Assembly (NCBI GenBank): GCA_045537695.1
Contig: JAZSQB010000038.1
Coordinates: 62,001-126,000, forward strand
Length of the DNA: 64,000 nt
Direction: 5' to 3'
Source: RGIG2041 sp045537695
Lineage (GTDB): Bacteria > Bacillota > Clostridia > UBA1381 > UMGS1253
Position numbers and translations under genes: made by a program. Shown piece after piece: positions 1 through 9,149 of this stretch (its first letter is position 1; every line of letters starts with the position of its first letter). The notes beneath the pieces are model-generated. The model was not told the origin of the DNA, ran no database searches, and saw only the letters and a program-made list of their open reading frames with translations.

Positions 1-396
1 GACACGAAGCTTAAGGCGTTCGGGCTGATTCATTCCGGCTGGCGTTCAACGGTATTGGGAATTTCCAAAAAGACCGTGCAGAAAATGCAGGAAGCCTTCG
101 GGACAGACCCAGCGGATATTCTGGCGGCCATCGGACCTTCCATCGGACAGTGCCACTTTGAGGTGGACGGTGATGTGGCGGCGCGGTTTGATGCAAAATA
201 CAGCAGGCGCGTCGGCGAAAAGTTCCACATTGATTTGTGGGGCGTGATTGAAGAACAGTTGTTGTCGGCAGGTGTGCGCGCAGAGGCGATTACGAAGGCG
301 AATCTTTGCACATACTGTCATTGTGACGAATTTTTTTCCAACCGTGCGCATCACGGCAAAATCGGCTTGATGGGCGCGATGATGGAACTCAAATAA
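1..396 (+). CDS. pgeF: PgeF/YfiH-family purine nucleoside phosphorylase (laccase-domain protein), 3' part
   Basis: The reading frame is open from base 1 to a TAA at 394-396, giving the last 131 residues of a protein whose start lies outside the window. It has the conserved family blocks: a His-Ser-Gly-Trp motif near its beginning (LIHSGWRSTV), the Gly-Pro-Ser-Ile-Gly-x-Cys-His block, and a C-terminal TYCHCDEFFSNRAHHGK stretch that ends most members of this family. The family is known as the multicopper-oxidase-like DUF152/YfiH group, whose members cleave purine nucleosides and edit misincorporated amino acids in murein precursors. The next gene begins 11 bases downstream on the same strand, so the two are probably co-transcribed. 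Confidence 0.9.
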   Translation, partial: DTKLKAFGLIHSGWRSTVLGISKKTVQKMQEAFGTDPADILAAIGPSIGQCHFEVDGDVAARFDAKYSRRVGEKFHIDLWGVIEEQLLSAGVRAEAITKANLCTYCHCDEFFSNRAHHGKIGLMGAMMELK

Positions 397-407
397 GGAA
401 GACAAGA

Positions 408-1973
408 ATGGTGTTTGGGATGAAAAAAAGCTTTATATGTATTCTGGCGGTTTTGCTGTGCATTTCTTTGCTCGGCGGCTGCGGCTGTGCGCCGACGGAC
501 GAAGCGCGCGACTATCCGGTGCTGCAGGAGGGCGGCAAAGGCGTTGTCAGCCTGCCACTGACGCATTTTGATACGTTCAATCCGGTGCTGACGCAGTCGG
601 ATACGGTGCTTGACGCGATGCAGCTCGTATACGACAGCTTGTACCGCCGCGCCGCAGACGGCACGGTGCAGCCTTTGCTTGCCACGGCGACAGAAATTTC
701 GCCGGACGGTTTGGTGTATACGGTGTATCTTCGAAATGATGTGCGCTGGCACGACGGCGAGCTGTTTTCTGCTTACGATGTATCTTACACGCTTGATGCG
801 ATTGCGGCGTGCGAGACGAGCAAGCTGCGCGGCTGCCTGCAGGGAATTGCCTCTTATACGGCAAAAAGCAATTTTGTGTGCGAATTTGTACTGAGCGCGC
901 CGGACAGTTGTTTTACGGACCGGCTGACATTTCCGGTGATTCCGCGCAGCACGGACTGCAGTGCGATATATGAAGATTTTATGCCTATCGGCACCTCGGC
1001 ATACCGCTATGTTGAAACCAGCAAGAGCCGGACGCATCTGCTTTGCCGGAGCAAGGACTGCACTTCGGTGGTGGCAGGTCCGGTGGAAGAAGTGGTGCTC
1101 AAGGAAATTCCGGCGGCGGATAATCTGATGTATGCGCTGGAAAGCCGCGAAATTGAGGCGGTACACGTCGATGCGGCGTACCTGCGTACATACAGTGCCA
1201 AGGGCAATGTGCGTACGATGCCGTATACCAACCGGAATTTCAGCTTTTTAGGCATCAATGCCATCGATGTGCTGGCAGATAAAAATGTGCGCAAGGCACT
1301 GTCCATGGTGATAGACAGAGAAACGATAAACACCAATGTGCTGTTCGGGCGCTTTACAGTGAGCGATTCGCCGTTTTTGTGGGAGAAATCAGCAGAGGAA
1401 ACGCCGGAAGCTACACCGGTAGAAGCGGCGCAGCTTCTGGAGACGGCGGGATATGCGCAAAATGAAGACGGCAAGTGGAAACGTGAAACGGAAGAAGGTA
1501 TAATGACGCTTTCTGTTTCGATTTTGGTTAATTTGGAAAATAAGGTGCGTTGTGCGGTGGCAGAGGAAATTGCAAAGCAGCTCCGTGCGTTCGGCATTGG
1601 CGCTTATGTAGACAAAACGGATTTTGAAACGTACACGATGCGCGTGGATGCGCGGGAATATAATTTGTTCTTAGGCGAAACCGTTTTAGAGACGGATATG
1701 GACGTTTCCGTGTTTGTCGGCAGCTGGGCGCGGTTTGCATCGCCGGTGGGGCAGAATATGGATAGGCTTTTGTACAATGCGCGCGTTGCCGTTACGCCGG
1801 AGAGCAAGGCAACGGCATTTCGCGCCCTGGCGGACGGCATAGCGGATGAGATGCCGGTGATTTCGCTTGGTTTCGGGCAAAATGCCGTGGTGGTCAATGA
1901 CCGCATCCGCGGAGAAATCACGCCGGTATATCAGAATATTTTCTGCGACTTTGCTACTTGGGACGCTGCGTGA
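408..1973 (+). CDS. ABC transporter substrate-binding lipoprotein, oligopeptide/dipeptide family (SBP_bac_5)
   Basis: This 521-residue protein begins with a lipoprotein signal: Met-Lys-Lys, a hydrophobic stretch, then a lipobox LLGGC with the modified cysteine at residue 25. The mature part resembles extracellular solute-binding family 5 (DppA/OppA-like), including the early block on tracking an active domain (VYDSLYRR, then an R-W-H-D-G-E motif around residue 116) that is typical of the family. It should sit on the outer face of the membrane and deliver a peptide or similar ligand to an ABC importer. No permease or ATPase lies beside it; the neighbours are pgeF and yicC. The start at 408 is favoured by AAGGAAG six bases upstream; an in-frame ATG at 420 is the alternative. 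Confidence 0.85.
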   Translation: MVFGMKKSFICILAVLLCISLLGGCGCAPTDEARDYPVLQEGGKGVVSLPLTHFDTFNPVLTQSDTVLDAMQLVYDSLYRRAADGTVQPLLATATEISPDGLVYTVYLRNDVRWHDGELFSAYDVSYTLDAIAACETSKLRGCLQGIASYTAKSNFVCEFVLSAPDSCFTDRLTFPVIPRSTDCSAIYEDFMPIGTSAYRYVETSKSRTHLLCRSKDCTSVVAGPVEEVVLKEIPAADNLMYALESREIEAVHVDAAYLRTYSAKGNVRTMPYTNRNFSFLGINAIDVLADKNVRKALSMVIDRETINTNVLFGRFTVSDSPFLWEKSAEETPEATPVEAAQLLETAGYAQNEDGKWKRETEEGIMTLSVSILVNLENKVRCAVAEEIAKQLRAFGIGAYVDKTDFETYTMRVDAREYNLFLGETVLETDMDVSVFVGSWARFASPVGQNMDRLLYNARVAVTPESKATAFRALADGIADEMPVISLGFGQNAVVVNDRIRGEITPVYQNIFCDFATWDAA

Positions 1974-1980
1974 TACAGCC

Positions 1981-2010
1981 TTGACTTTTGTATAGGAAAT
2001 GTGGTATACT
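1981..2010 (+). promoter_or_regulatory. SigmaA-type promoter with extended -10, upstream of yicC
   Basis: TTGACT at 1981-1986 and TATACT at 2005-2010 are separated by 18 bases, and the spacer ends in TGG, giving an extended -10. It lies in the 98-base gap after the binding lipoprotein and probably starts the long housekeeping operon that begins with yicC. Confidence 0.7.
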
Positions 2011-2071
2011 GATTTATCTGGAACTATGTAAATGAAATCAGAAAAAACCATAGAACAGGAGCAGAAAAAAT

Positions 2072-2950
2072 ATGATTAAAAGTATGACGGGTTACGGCCG
2101 TTTTGAGGGCGTAATCGAGGACAAGAAAATTTTGGTGGAAATCAAGTCCGTCAACCATCGTTATGCAGACTATAACATCAAGGTGCCGCGCTATTTTGGC
2201 TATCTCGAGGATAAGGTGCGTGTGTACGCGTCGGAGTTTATCAACCGCGGCAAGGTCGACATTTATGTGGCGATGGAAAGCTTCGGCGAGGCGGATAAGC
2301 AGGTGACATTAAATGCACCGCTTGCCGAAAACTATATTGAGGTACTGCGTGAGCTGCGCGACACCTTTGATTTAAGAGACGATATCAGCGTCGGCTCGGT
2401 GGCGCGTTTTTCCGATATTTTCTTGACAGAGCGCAAGGAAGAGGACGCTGAGCATATTTGGGAAATTGTCAAGGCGGGTCTTTCGCAGGCGATGCAGGAC
2501 TTTATGGATATGCGCTTACGCGAGGGCGAGAGAATGCTCGCCGATTTGCGCCAGAGAAGCGCATTTATGCTGGAAAAGGTTGCAGAAATCGAAGCACGTT
2601 CGCCGCAGTGCGTGGAGGAATACCGCGCGAAGCTGCGTGCACGTTTGCAGGAGGTACTCGAATCGACGAATATCGACGAGGCGCGTATTTTAACCGAAGC
2701 GGCGATTTATGCAGATAAAATTGCAGTGGATGAGGAAACCGTCCGCCTGCGCAGTCACTTTGATGAGATGGAAACCATTCTCACTTCCGGGGAGCCTGCC
2801 GGCAGAAAGCTCGACTTTTTGATTCAGGAAATCAACCGCGAAATCAATACCACCGGCTCCAAGGCAAACGACATTGAAATCGCCAAGATTGTGGTGGATT
2901 TGAAGGCGGAATTGGAAAAACTGCGTGAGCAGGTGCAGAATATCGAGTAA
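2072..2950 (+). CDS. YicC family endoribonuclease-like protein
   Basis: The 292-residue product starts with the hallmark MIKSMTGYGR block and continues with V-E-I-K-S-V-N-H-R-Y, both characteristic of the YicC/YloC family. The C-terminal half (DUF1732) ends in the conserved G-R-K-L-D-F-L-I-Q-E-I-N-R-E block and N-T-x-x-S-K. Family members are manganese-dependent endoribonucleases implicated in small-RNA turnover in E. coli and B. subtilis. In many Firmicutes the gene precedes remA and gmk, exactly as here, so synteny supports the call. A Shine-Dalgarno CAGGAG lies just upstream of the ATG. Confidence 0.92.
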   Translation: MIKSMTGYGRFEGVIEDKKILVEIKSVNHRYADYNIKVPRYFGYLEDKVRVYASEFINRGKVDIYVAMESFGEADKQVTLNAPLAENYIEVLRELRDTFDLRDDISVGSVARFSDIFLTERKEEDAEHIWEIVKAGLSQAMQDFMDMRLREGERMLADLRQRSAFMLEKVAEIEARSPQCVEEYRAKLRARLQEVLESTNIDEARILTEAAIYADKIAVDEETVRLRSHFDEMETILTSGEPAGRKLDFLIQEINREINTTGSKANDIEIAKIVVDLKAELEKLREQVQNIE

Positions 2951-2961
2951 GAGGGAAGCAT

Positions 2962-3228
2962 ATGAAGCTGATAAATATTGGATTTGGTAATATTGTGGCG
3001 GCCAACCGACTGGTGGCGATTGTCAGCCCGAGCTCTGCGCCGGTCAAGCGTATGGTGCAGGAGGCACGCGAGCAAGGTACGCTTGTGGATGCGGCATATG
3101 GCAGAAGAACACGTGCGGTTTTGGTGATGGACAGTGGGCATGTTGTGCTTTCGGCGCTTTTGCCGGAAACGGTTGCCAACCGTATGGATGCGGGCATGCC
3201 GTCGGAGGAGGATAAAAATGAAGAATAA
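2962..3228 (+). CDS. remA: RemA family extracellular matrix/DNA-binding regulator (DUF370)
   Basis: This 88-residue protein opens with MKLINIGFGN and contains the V-x-P-x-S-A-P-x-K-R block and the G-R-R-T-R-A-V-L-V-M-D-S-G-H-V-V-L-S stretch that define the DUF370/RemA family. RemA is a DNA-binding activator of biofilm matrix and osmoprotection genes in B. subtilis and forms ring-like oligomers; that role is known there and only inferred here. It sits 11 bases after yicC and overlaps the start of gmk by 11 bases, the usual Firmicute order. Confidence 0.9.
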   Translation: MKLINIGFGNIVAANRLVAIVSPSSAPVKRMVQEAREQGTLVDAAYGRRTRAVLVMDSGHVVLSALLPETVANRMDAGMPSEEDKNEE

Positions 3229-3823
3229 TCGTGGCAATTTGTTTGTGGTTTCCGGCCCGTCCGGTGCCGGCAAGGGCACGATTTGCAAGGCGCTGTTAGA
3301 AAAGCGTGATGATGTGGTTTTGTCCGTCTCGGCAACATCGAGAGCGCCGCGCCCTGGGGAAGAGGACGGCGTGCATTACTTCTTTTTGACGGAAGAGGCT
3401 TTTCGTGAAAAAATCGATAATGGACAGATGCTCGAGCATGCAGTCTTTTGCGGCAATTACTATGGTACACCGAAGGCGTATGTAGAAGAGATGCTCGAAC
3501 AGGGCAAAAACGTTATTCTGGAAATTGAAGTACAGGGTGCGATGCAGGTGCGCGCGAAGCATCCGGAGGGCGTGTATGTGTTTATTCTGCCGCCGTCGAT
3601 GGAGGAGCTGCGCAGCCGTTTGGTCGGTCGCGGCACGGAAAAGCCCGAGGTTGTGGAGGAAAGACTCTCCACCGCAAAGCGCGAGCTCGGGTACATAGAA
3701 AAATATAACTATATTGTGGTAAACGATGATATAGACAAGGCAGTAGAGCGCTTTAGCGCAGTGATGGATGCGGAGCGTTGCAGAATGGAAAGAAATATTG
3801 AATTTATTAAAGAGGTGTTTTAA
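3218..3823 (+). CDS. gmk: Guanylate kinase
   Basis: The 201-residue product phosphorylates GMP to GDP in the cytoplasm. It carries the P-loop GPSGAGKG at about residues 13-20, the GMP-binding S-x-T-S-R-A-P-R-P-G-E block and the Y-Y-G-T substrate motif. The open frame extends upstream to 3134, but the ATG at 3218 gives the family-typical N-terminus and follows GGAGG at 3205-3210 region by a normal distance. It overlaps the remA end and directly abuts rpoZ, and the yicC-remA-gmk-rpoZ-coaBC-priA order is a well-conserved Firmicute block. Confidence 0.96.
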   Translation: MKNNRGNLFVVSGPSGAGKGTICKALLEKRDDVVLSVSATSRAPRPGEEDGVHYFFLTEEAFREKIDNGQMLEHAVFCGNYYGTPKAYVEEMLEQGKNVILEIEVQGAMQVRAKHPEGVYVFILPPSMEELRSRLVGRGTEKPEVVEERLSTAKRELGYIEKYNYIVVNDDIDKAVERFSAVMDAERCRMERNIEFIKEVF

Positions 3824-4045
3824 ATGATTTATCCGGCAATTTCAAAACTCGTAGACAAGACAGGCACAAGATACTCTCTCGCCGTATTGACCGCACGTCG
3901 CGCGCGTCAGCTTGGTATGCAGAAGGAAGGCTCCTTCTCCGGCAAGTATGACGAGGCGATTTTAGAGGCCATCGGCGAAATCGAAAGCGGTAAGGTAAAG
4001 GCTGTGCCGAGCTTAAATGCAATGCTGGAAGCAGCAAACGACTGA
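3824..4045 (+). CDS. rpoZ: DNA-directed RNA polymerase omega subunit
   Basis: A 73-residue protein with the omega signature near its start (P-A-I-S-K-L-V-D-K, then R-Y-S-L-A-V-L-T-A-R-R-A-R-Q-L), which contacts the beta-prime subunit and helps RNA polymerase assembly. The ATG follows the gmk stop codon with no gap, so translational coupling is likely. Its length matches short Firmicute omega proteins, and the position between gmk and coaBC is standard. Confidence 0.93.
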   Translation: MIYPAISKLVDKTGTRYSLAVLTARRARQLGMQKEGSFSGKYDEAILEAIGEIESGKVKAVPSLNAMLEAAND

Positions 4046-4058
4046 TTCAGGTGAGAAT

Positions 4059-5249
4059 ATGTTAACAGGAAAATGTGTAGTTGTTGGTGTGTGTGGCGGG
4101 ATTGCCGCATACAAGGTTGTGGAGGTTGTCAGCCGCCTCAAAAAACTGGGCGCAGAGGTGCACGTCATTATGACGGAAAGTGCGCAGCAGTTTGTCGGGG
4201 AGCTGACATTCCGTACGATGTCACAAAATCCGGTTGCAGCGGATATGTTCGGGACGCCGGCGCGTTGGGAAGTGGAGCACGTTTCCTTGGCGCAGAAGGC
4301 GGACCTGTTCTTAGTTGCGCCCGCAACGGCGAACACGATTGCGAAAATGGCATACGGTATCGCGGATAATATGCTCCTGACAACGTATCTGGCAACCAGA
4401 GCGCCGGTGATGATTGCGCCGGCAATGAACAAAAACATGTATACCCACCCGGTAACGGTGGAGAATATGAAAAAGCTCTCGGATGGTGGCTGTAGCTTTG
4501 TGCGCGCCGGTGAGGGCTTTTTAGCATGTGGTGATACAGGCGTCGGACGTATGGCAGAGCCGGCGGAAATCGTATCTGCCGTAGTAGATGCGATTGCGCG
4601 AACGAAGGATTTGGCGGGCAAGCGCGTGCTGGTGACAGCGGGCGCAACGCAGGAGCCGCTTGACCCGGTGCGCTTTATCACCAATCATTCGTCCGGCAAA
4701 ATGGGCGTTAGCATTGCGCACGCGGCAAAGCTGCGCGGCGCAGAGGTTGTGCTCGTGCACGGCAAAACCTGCGCGCCTGCACCATATGGGGTAGAGTCCG
4801 TATGTGTCGGCAGTGCGCAGGAGATGTATGCGGCAGTATTGGAGCGCGCCAAGGATTGCGATATCATTGTCAAGGCGGCGGCAGTTGCCGATTATGCGCC
4901 GGCGGATGTCAGCACGCACAAAATGAAGAAGAGCGATGCAGACCTTACGCTGCCGCTGCAGCGTAATCCGGATATTTTAAAGGCGTTGGGCGAAAACAAG
5001 CACGACGGGCAGATATTGGTCGGTTTTTGTATGGAAACGCAGGATTTGCTTGTAAATGCACAAACAAAGCTTGAAAAGAAAAACTGCGATTTGATGGTGG
5101 CAAATAGCTTAACCGAGCCGGGTGCCGGTTTTGGGTGCGATACAAATACCGTCACGATTTTAAAGAAAAACGGAGAAAAGCTTTCGCCGGAGAATATGTC
5201 CAAGGCGGCGCTTGCGCATATTATTTTAGATGAGGCATTGAAGGTATGA
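4059..5249 (+). CDS. coaBC: Bifunctional phosphopantothenoylcysteine decarboxylase / phosphopantothenate-cysteine ligase
   Basis: The 396-residue protein carries out two steps of coenzyme A synthesis. The N-terminal flavoprotein half (CoaC, about 1-180) shows the catalytic His block E-V-E-H-V-S, the A-P-A-M-N motif and the A-C-G-D-T-G loop with the active-site cysteine. The C-terminal half (CoaB) has N-H-S-S-G-K-M-G and the K-M-K-K lysine motif. An upstream in-frame ATG at 4017 exists, but the ATG at 4059 gives the usual MLTGKCVVVGVCGGIAAYK-like N-terminus after a GGTGAG ribosome site. The stop overlaps the priA start by four bases. Confidence 0.95.
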   Translation: MLTGKCVVVGVCGGIAAYKVVEVVSRLKKLGAEVHVIMTESAQQFVGELTFRTMSQNPVAADMFGTPARWEVEHVSLAQKADLFLVAPATANTIAKMAYGIADNMLLTTYLATRAPVMIAPAMNKNMYTHPVTVENMKKLSDGGCSFVRAGEGFLACGDTGVGRMAEPAEIVSAVVDAIARTKDLAGKRVLVTAGATQEPLDPVRFITNHSSGKMGVSIAHAAKLRGAEVVLVHGKTCAPAPYGVESVCVGSAQEMYAAVLERAKDCDIIVKAAAVADYAPADVSTHKMKKSDADLTLPLQRNPDILKALGENKHDGQILVGFCMETQDLLVNAQTKLEKKNCDLMVANSLTEPGAGFGCDTNTVTILKKNGEKLSPENMSKAALAHIILDEALKV

Positions 5250-7687
5250 TTGCAGGAATCGTCGTTTCCAAAACGGCAAGAGAAGTCGATAAGATTTTTG
5301 ATTATACAATTGGAGAAGCGCTGACCGGGCAGGTGGCTGTCGGGGCGCACGTTTTGGTGCCGTTTGGCAGAAACAATATGCTGACGGAAGGCTTCGTTGT
5401 TTATATCCGCGAACGGAAAACGACGAAGGCGCTCAAGGAAATTCATTCTTTGGCATCGCCGGAGCCGCTATTGGACGAAAAGGGCATAGAATTAGCGTTC
5501 GCCATTCGCGAAACGACGCTTTGCACGTATACGGAAGCCTTGCATTTGCTGATTCCGACTGGGGCGAGCGTACGTATGGAGACATGGGTGCGTCTGGCGG
5601 CGGATGCAGAGATCGGCAGCTTAAAGGGCAGGCAAGCGGAAGTGGCCAAGAAGCTTTCGGAAGAAGGCGGCGAAACGGAGCTTGTGCGACTTCTGACTTT
5701 TTTTGAAACTAATGTCCGTCCGGTGATTACGGCGCTCGAGGAAAAGGGCATCGTTTCCCTTGCGCAGACCGAGGGGAGTGCCGTGAAGGAAAAGACGGTG
5801 CGTTTTGCCCGACTTTGCGTGGAGGCAGAAAACCTCTACGAGGTGGAAAGTGAACTAAAAAAACGTGCGCCGGTGCAGAGCCGGATGCTCAACGTTTTAA
5901 AATACAATGAAGCCGTTGCGGTTTGCGATTTGGTTGCGATGACCGCGGCGAGCTACAATGCAGTCAATGCCTTAAAAAACAAAGGCTATATTGAATTTTT
6001 TGATAAAGTGATTCGCCGCACGGAAGTGTCGGCGCAGGCAAAAGAAGTGCCGCCGGAGATGACGGCGGAGCAAAAAAAGGTGTATACCGCCGTTTGCAAG
6101 GCTTTGGATGCCAAAAAGATGCAGGAATTTTTGCTGCGTGGTGTGACCGGTAGCGGCAAAACCGAAGTCTATATGCGATTAATCGAGCGCGTGATTGCGC
6201 GCGGGCAGGGCGCGATTGTGCTGGTGCCCGAAATTGCGCTGACGCCGCTGATGACCGGGCGTTTTACACGCCGATTCGGCGATGCGGTGGCAATTTTACA
6301 TTCCGGCTTGTCGCTCGGGGAGCGCTATGATGAATGGAAGCGCATCCGCAGTGGCGAGGTGCAGGTGGTGGTCGGTGCGCGCAGTGCGATTTTTGCACCG
6401 CTACGCGATATTGGGCTAATTATCCTCGATGAAGAGCACGAAAATGCCTATAAATCCGAAACGGCGCCGCGTTACCACGCAAGGGATATTGCAAACATGC
6501 GTGCACAGCAGCACGGTGCGGTCTGCATTTATGCATCCGCAACGCCGCTGATTGAAAGCTATTACAAGGCATTAAACGGGCAGTATACGCTGCTCGAGAT
6601 GCACAACCGTTATAATCAGAGCGCAATGCCGCACGTCTACATTGTGGATATGCGTGAGGAACTTAAAAACGGCAACCGCAGTATGTTTTCCGAAATGCTG
6701 CGCCATGAGCTGGTGTACAACATCGACCATGGGGAGCAGACGATTTTGTTTTTAAACCGTCGCGGTTTTTCGACTTTTGTCTCCTGTCGTGAATGTGGCT
6801 ATGTAGCAACTTGTCCGCACTGCAATATTTCGCTGACCTACCATAGATATACCGACCGATTAACGTGTCACTACTGTGGGTACACGCACGAAAATTATAC
6901 AAAATGTCCGTCCTGCGGCAGCAATTATATTCGCTTTTTCGGGGCAGGCACTCAAAAGGTGGAAGAGGCGCTTGTGCAGGAATTTGAAGGCATCAGCGTT
7001 GTGCGTATGGATGTGGATACGACTTCTACCAAAGCGGCACACCAAAAGCTTTTGGATAAATTTGAAACGGAAAAGGCCGATGTTTTATTGGGTACGCAAA
7101 TGGTATCCAAGGGACTCGATTTTCATACAGTAACGCTCGTCGGTGTACTGGCGGCAGATACCGCCTTGCATATCGACGATTACCGGAGCAGTGAGCGCAC
7201 CTTTAACCTGATTACGCAGGTTGCCGGTCGCGCCGGTCGCGGGGATGCGCCCGGTCGCGCCATAGTGCAGACCTATTCTCCGGAACACTATGCCATTGTG
7301 CATGCGAAAAAGCACGATTATATCGGATTTTACGGCGATGAAATTGCTTTTCGCCGTGCGATGCATTATCCGCCGTTTTGCGATATTGTGACCGTTTTGG
7401 TCAGCGGCAGCAGCGAAGCGATGGTGCGAAAGCATATTCGCGATTTGGCAAAGCATCTGCACGAGCGGATAGATGACGGCGCGCTCGGCAGAGCGACCAT
7501 CCTCGGTCCCGTTGCGTCGGGTATAGCGAAAATCAAAGACAAATACCGCTATCGTATGGTTTTAAAATGCGAGGATGCGGAAAAGCTTAACCCGATTCTG
7601 CGCGAGCTAATTGATTTGCATTTGCAGGAGCCGAATCGGAAATATATGAGTTTGGTTATAGACAAAAACCCGAATTCTCTGGCATAA
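5246..7687 (+). CDS. priA: Primosomal protein N' (replication restart helicase PriA)
   Basis: This 813-residue superfamily 2 helicase reloads the replisome at stalled forks. It shows an N-terminal 3'-DNA-binding region, Walker A GVTGSGKTE near residue 298, the DEEH Walker B box near 394, and between them and the C-terminal helicase half a cysteine-rich double zinc ribbon (about 514-560; paired CxxC motifs). The C-terminus has the helicase motif Q-V-A-G-R-A-G-R. Its ATG lies in a four-base ATGA overlap with coaBC, which indicates coupled translation. Confidence 0.96.
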   Translation: MIAGIVVSKTAREVDKIFDYTIGEALTGQVAVGAHVLVPFGRNNMLTEGFVVYIRERKTTKALKEIHSLASPEPLLDEKGIELAFAIRETTLCTYTEALHLLIPTGASVRMETWVRLAADAEIGSLKGRQAEVAKKLSEEGGETELVRLLTFFETNVRPVITALEEKGIVSLAQTEGSAVKEKTVRFARLCVEAENLYEVESELKKRAPVQSRMLNVLKYNEAVAVCDLVAMTAASYNAVNALKNKGYIEFFDKVIRRTEVSAQAKEVPPEMTAEQKKVYTAVCKALDAKKMQEFLLRGVTGSGKTEVYMRLIERVIARGQGAIVLVPEIALTPLMTGRFTRRFGDAVAILHSGLSLGERYDEWKRIRSGEVQVVVGARSAIFAPLRDIGLIILDEEHENAYKSETAPRYHARDIANMRAQQHGAVCIYASATPLIESYYKALNGQYTLLEMHNRYNQSAMPHVYIVDMREELKNGNRSMFSEMLRHELVYNIDHGEQTILFLNRRGFSTFVSCRECGYVATCPHCNISLTYHRYTDRLTCHYCGYTHENYTKCPSCGSNYIRFFGAGTQKVEEALVQEFEGISVVRMDVDTTSTKAAHQKLLDKFETEKADVLLGTQMVSKGLDFHTVTLVGVLAADTALHIDDYRSSERTFNLITQVAGRAGRGDAPGRAIVQTYSPEHYAIVHAKKHDYIGFYGDEIAFRRAMHYPPFCDIVTVLVSGSSEAMVRKHIRDLAKHLHERIDDGALGRATILGPVASGIAKIKDKYRYRMVLKCEDAEKLNPILRELIDLHLQEPNRKYMSLVIDKNPNSLA

Positions 7688-7730
7688 AAAGCAGAGGATG
7701 TATAAAAATCAGCTTAAAGGAGCGTAAAAA

Positions 7731-8189
7731 ATGGCAATTCGATTGATCAGAAAAGAGCCGGATGAGGTGCTGAGAAAAACAAGCCGTGAGGTCACGGTGT
7801 TTGACGACCGTCTGGCACAGCTTTTAGATGATATGTTTGACACAATGTATGAGGCAAACGGCGTAGGTCTGGCTGCGGTGCAGGTGGGTATTTTAAAGCG
7901 CGCCGTTGTGGTAGATACGCGCGAAGAGGGCGAACGCTATGAACTCATTAATCCGAAGCTTGTTTATAAAAAGGGCGAGCGCGAATGCACGGAAGGGTGT
8001 TTGAGCGTACCGGGCGTGAGCGGGTATGTGAAGCGTCCGGAAAAAGTAATTGTGCGTGCGCAAGACAGACACGGTGAAACCTTTGAGGTGGAAGCAAAGG
8101 GCCTTTTGGCGCAGGCATTCTGCCACGAGATTGAGCATTTGGACGGCGGCTTGTTTATTGACAAGGTGACCGAGTATATTGAGGACTGA
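7731..8189 (+). CDS. def: Peptide deformylase
   Basis: A 152-residue iron or zinc enzyme that removes the formyl group from nascent protein N-termini. All three family motifs are present: G-V-G-L-A-A-V-Q (motif 1, usually GxGLAAxQ), E-G-C-L-S (motif 2, metal cysteine) and Q-A-F-C-H-E-I-E-H-L-D-G (motif 3, metal histidines and catalytic Glu). The ATG follows AAAGGAG. It is paired with fmt, the partner that adds the formyl group, as in most bacteria. Confidence 0.96.
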   Translation: MAIRLIRKEPDEVLRKTSREVTVFDDRLAQLLDDMFDTMYEANGVGLAAVQVGILKRAVVVDTREEGERYELINPKLVYKKGERECTEGCLSVPGVSGYVKRPEKVIVRAQDRHGETFEVEAKGLLAQAFCHEIEHLDGGLFIDKVTEYIED

Positions 8190-8208
8190 GAAAGGCAGGC
8201 GGCGAAGC

Positions 8209-9144
8209 TTGAAAATACTTTTTATGGGCACAAGTGATTATGCGGTGGTTTGCCTGGAGGCACTGGCAAACAGCAAGCACGAGGTGGTCTCCGTTGTGAG
8301 TCAGCCGGATAAGCCGAAAAACAGAGGGCATAAGCTCGCGCCGACACCGGTGCATGCGGCGGCGGATGCGCTTTCACTTTTGGTGCATCAGCCGGAAACG
8401 CTTAAAGACGGAGCATTTTTGCCGGTACTGGAAGCAGAGCAGCCGGATTTGATTGTGGTTGTGGCGTACGGCAAGATTCTGCCGTCATATGTATTGGAAT
8501 TTCCAAAATACGGTTGTATCAACGTACACGCTTCGCTTTTGCCGAAATACCGCGGCGCGGCGCCGATTCAGCGCGCTGTGCTTGGCGGGGAGAAGATCAC
8601 GGGCGTGACGACGATGTATATGGATGTCGGACTCGACACCGGTGATGTGATTTTGAAAAAGGAAACCGAAATCGGCGAAGATGAAACTTCGGCAGAGCTG
8701 TTTGACCGCTTGGCGGTTTTGGGTGCCGAGGCGCTTATAGAAACCGTGGATTTGATTGAAAAGGGCATTGCGCCGCGCGAAAAGCAAAATGATGCGGAGA
8801 GCACCTATGCGGCGATGCTCGACAAGGCGCAGGCAGAAATTGACTGGACAAAATCCGCGCAGGAAATCAAAAATCTCGTGCGTGGGATGAATTCCTGGCC
8901 ACTCGCTTACACATACTATAAGGGCGGTCGTATGAAAATCGGCAGTGTGCGTGTACTTAGCGGCAGCTTTGACGGCGCGCCGGGACAGGTTTTGTATGCC
9001 AACCGCACGGACGGACTTTGCATTCGCTGCGGCGATGGCGCGGTTTTGGCGCAGACAATACAGTTTGAAGGCAAAAAGATGATGGATGCCAAATCGTATT
9101 TTTTAGGCAACACCATCGAAGAAAATACAGTTTTAGGAGAGTGA
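8209..9144 (+). CDS. fmt: Methionyl-tRNA formyltransferase
   Basis: The protein formylates initiator Met-tRNA using 10-formyl-tetrahydrofolate. The N-terminal domain has M-K-I-L-F-M-G-T-S-D-Y-A-V, the N-V-H-A-S-L-L-P-K-Y-R-G-A-A-P-I catalytic block and the L-D-T-G-D loop; a C-terminal tRNA-binding domain follows, for about 311 residues. I chose the TTG at 8209 because it places the family-typical MKILFMG at the start; an earlier TTG at 8179 would overlap def and add ten atypical residues. It abuts the YugP-type protease gene. Confidence 0.94.
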   Translation: MKILFMGTSDYAVVCLEALANSKHEVVSVVSQPDKPKNRGHKLAPTPVHAAADALSLLVHQPETLKDGAFLPVLEAEQPDLIVVVAYGKILPSYVLEFPKYGCINVHASLLPKYRGAAPIQRAVLGGEKITGVTTMYMDVGLDTGDVILKKETEIGEDETSAELFDRLAVLGAEALIETVDLIEKGIAPREKQNDAESTYAAMLDKAQAEIDWTKSAQEIKNLVRGMNSWPLAYTYYKGGRMKIGSVRVLSGSFDGAPGQVLYANRTDGLCIRCGDGAVLAQTIQFEGKKMMDAKSYFLGNTIEENTVLGE

Positions 9145-9149
9145 CAGAT

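Noticed and set aside
351..1166. Long minus-strand open frame (271 codons) opposite the binding lipoprotein
   Set aside because: It is antisense to a well-supported lipoprotein gene, is strongly basic with no recognisable domain, and looks like a codon-composition shadow.
8179..8208. TTG at 8179 as the fmt start
   Set aside because: It overlaps def and adds a non-conserved R-T-E-K-G-R-R-R tail before the conserved M-K-I-L-F-M-G start at 8209.
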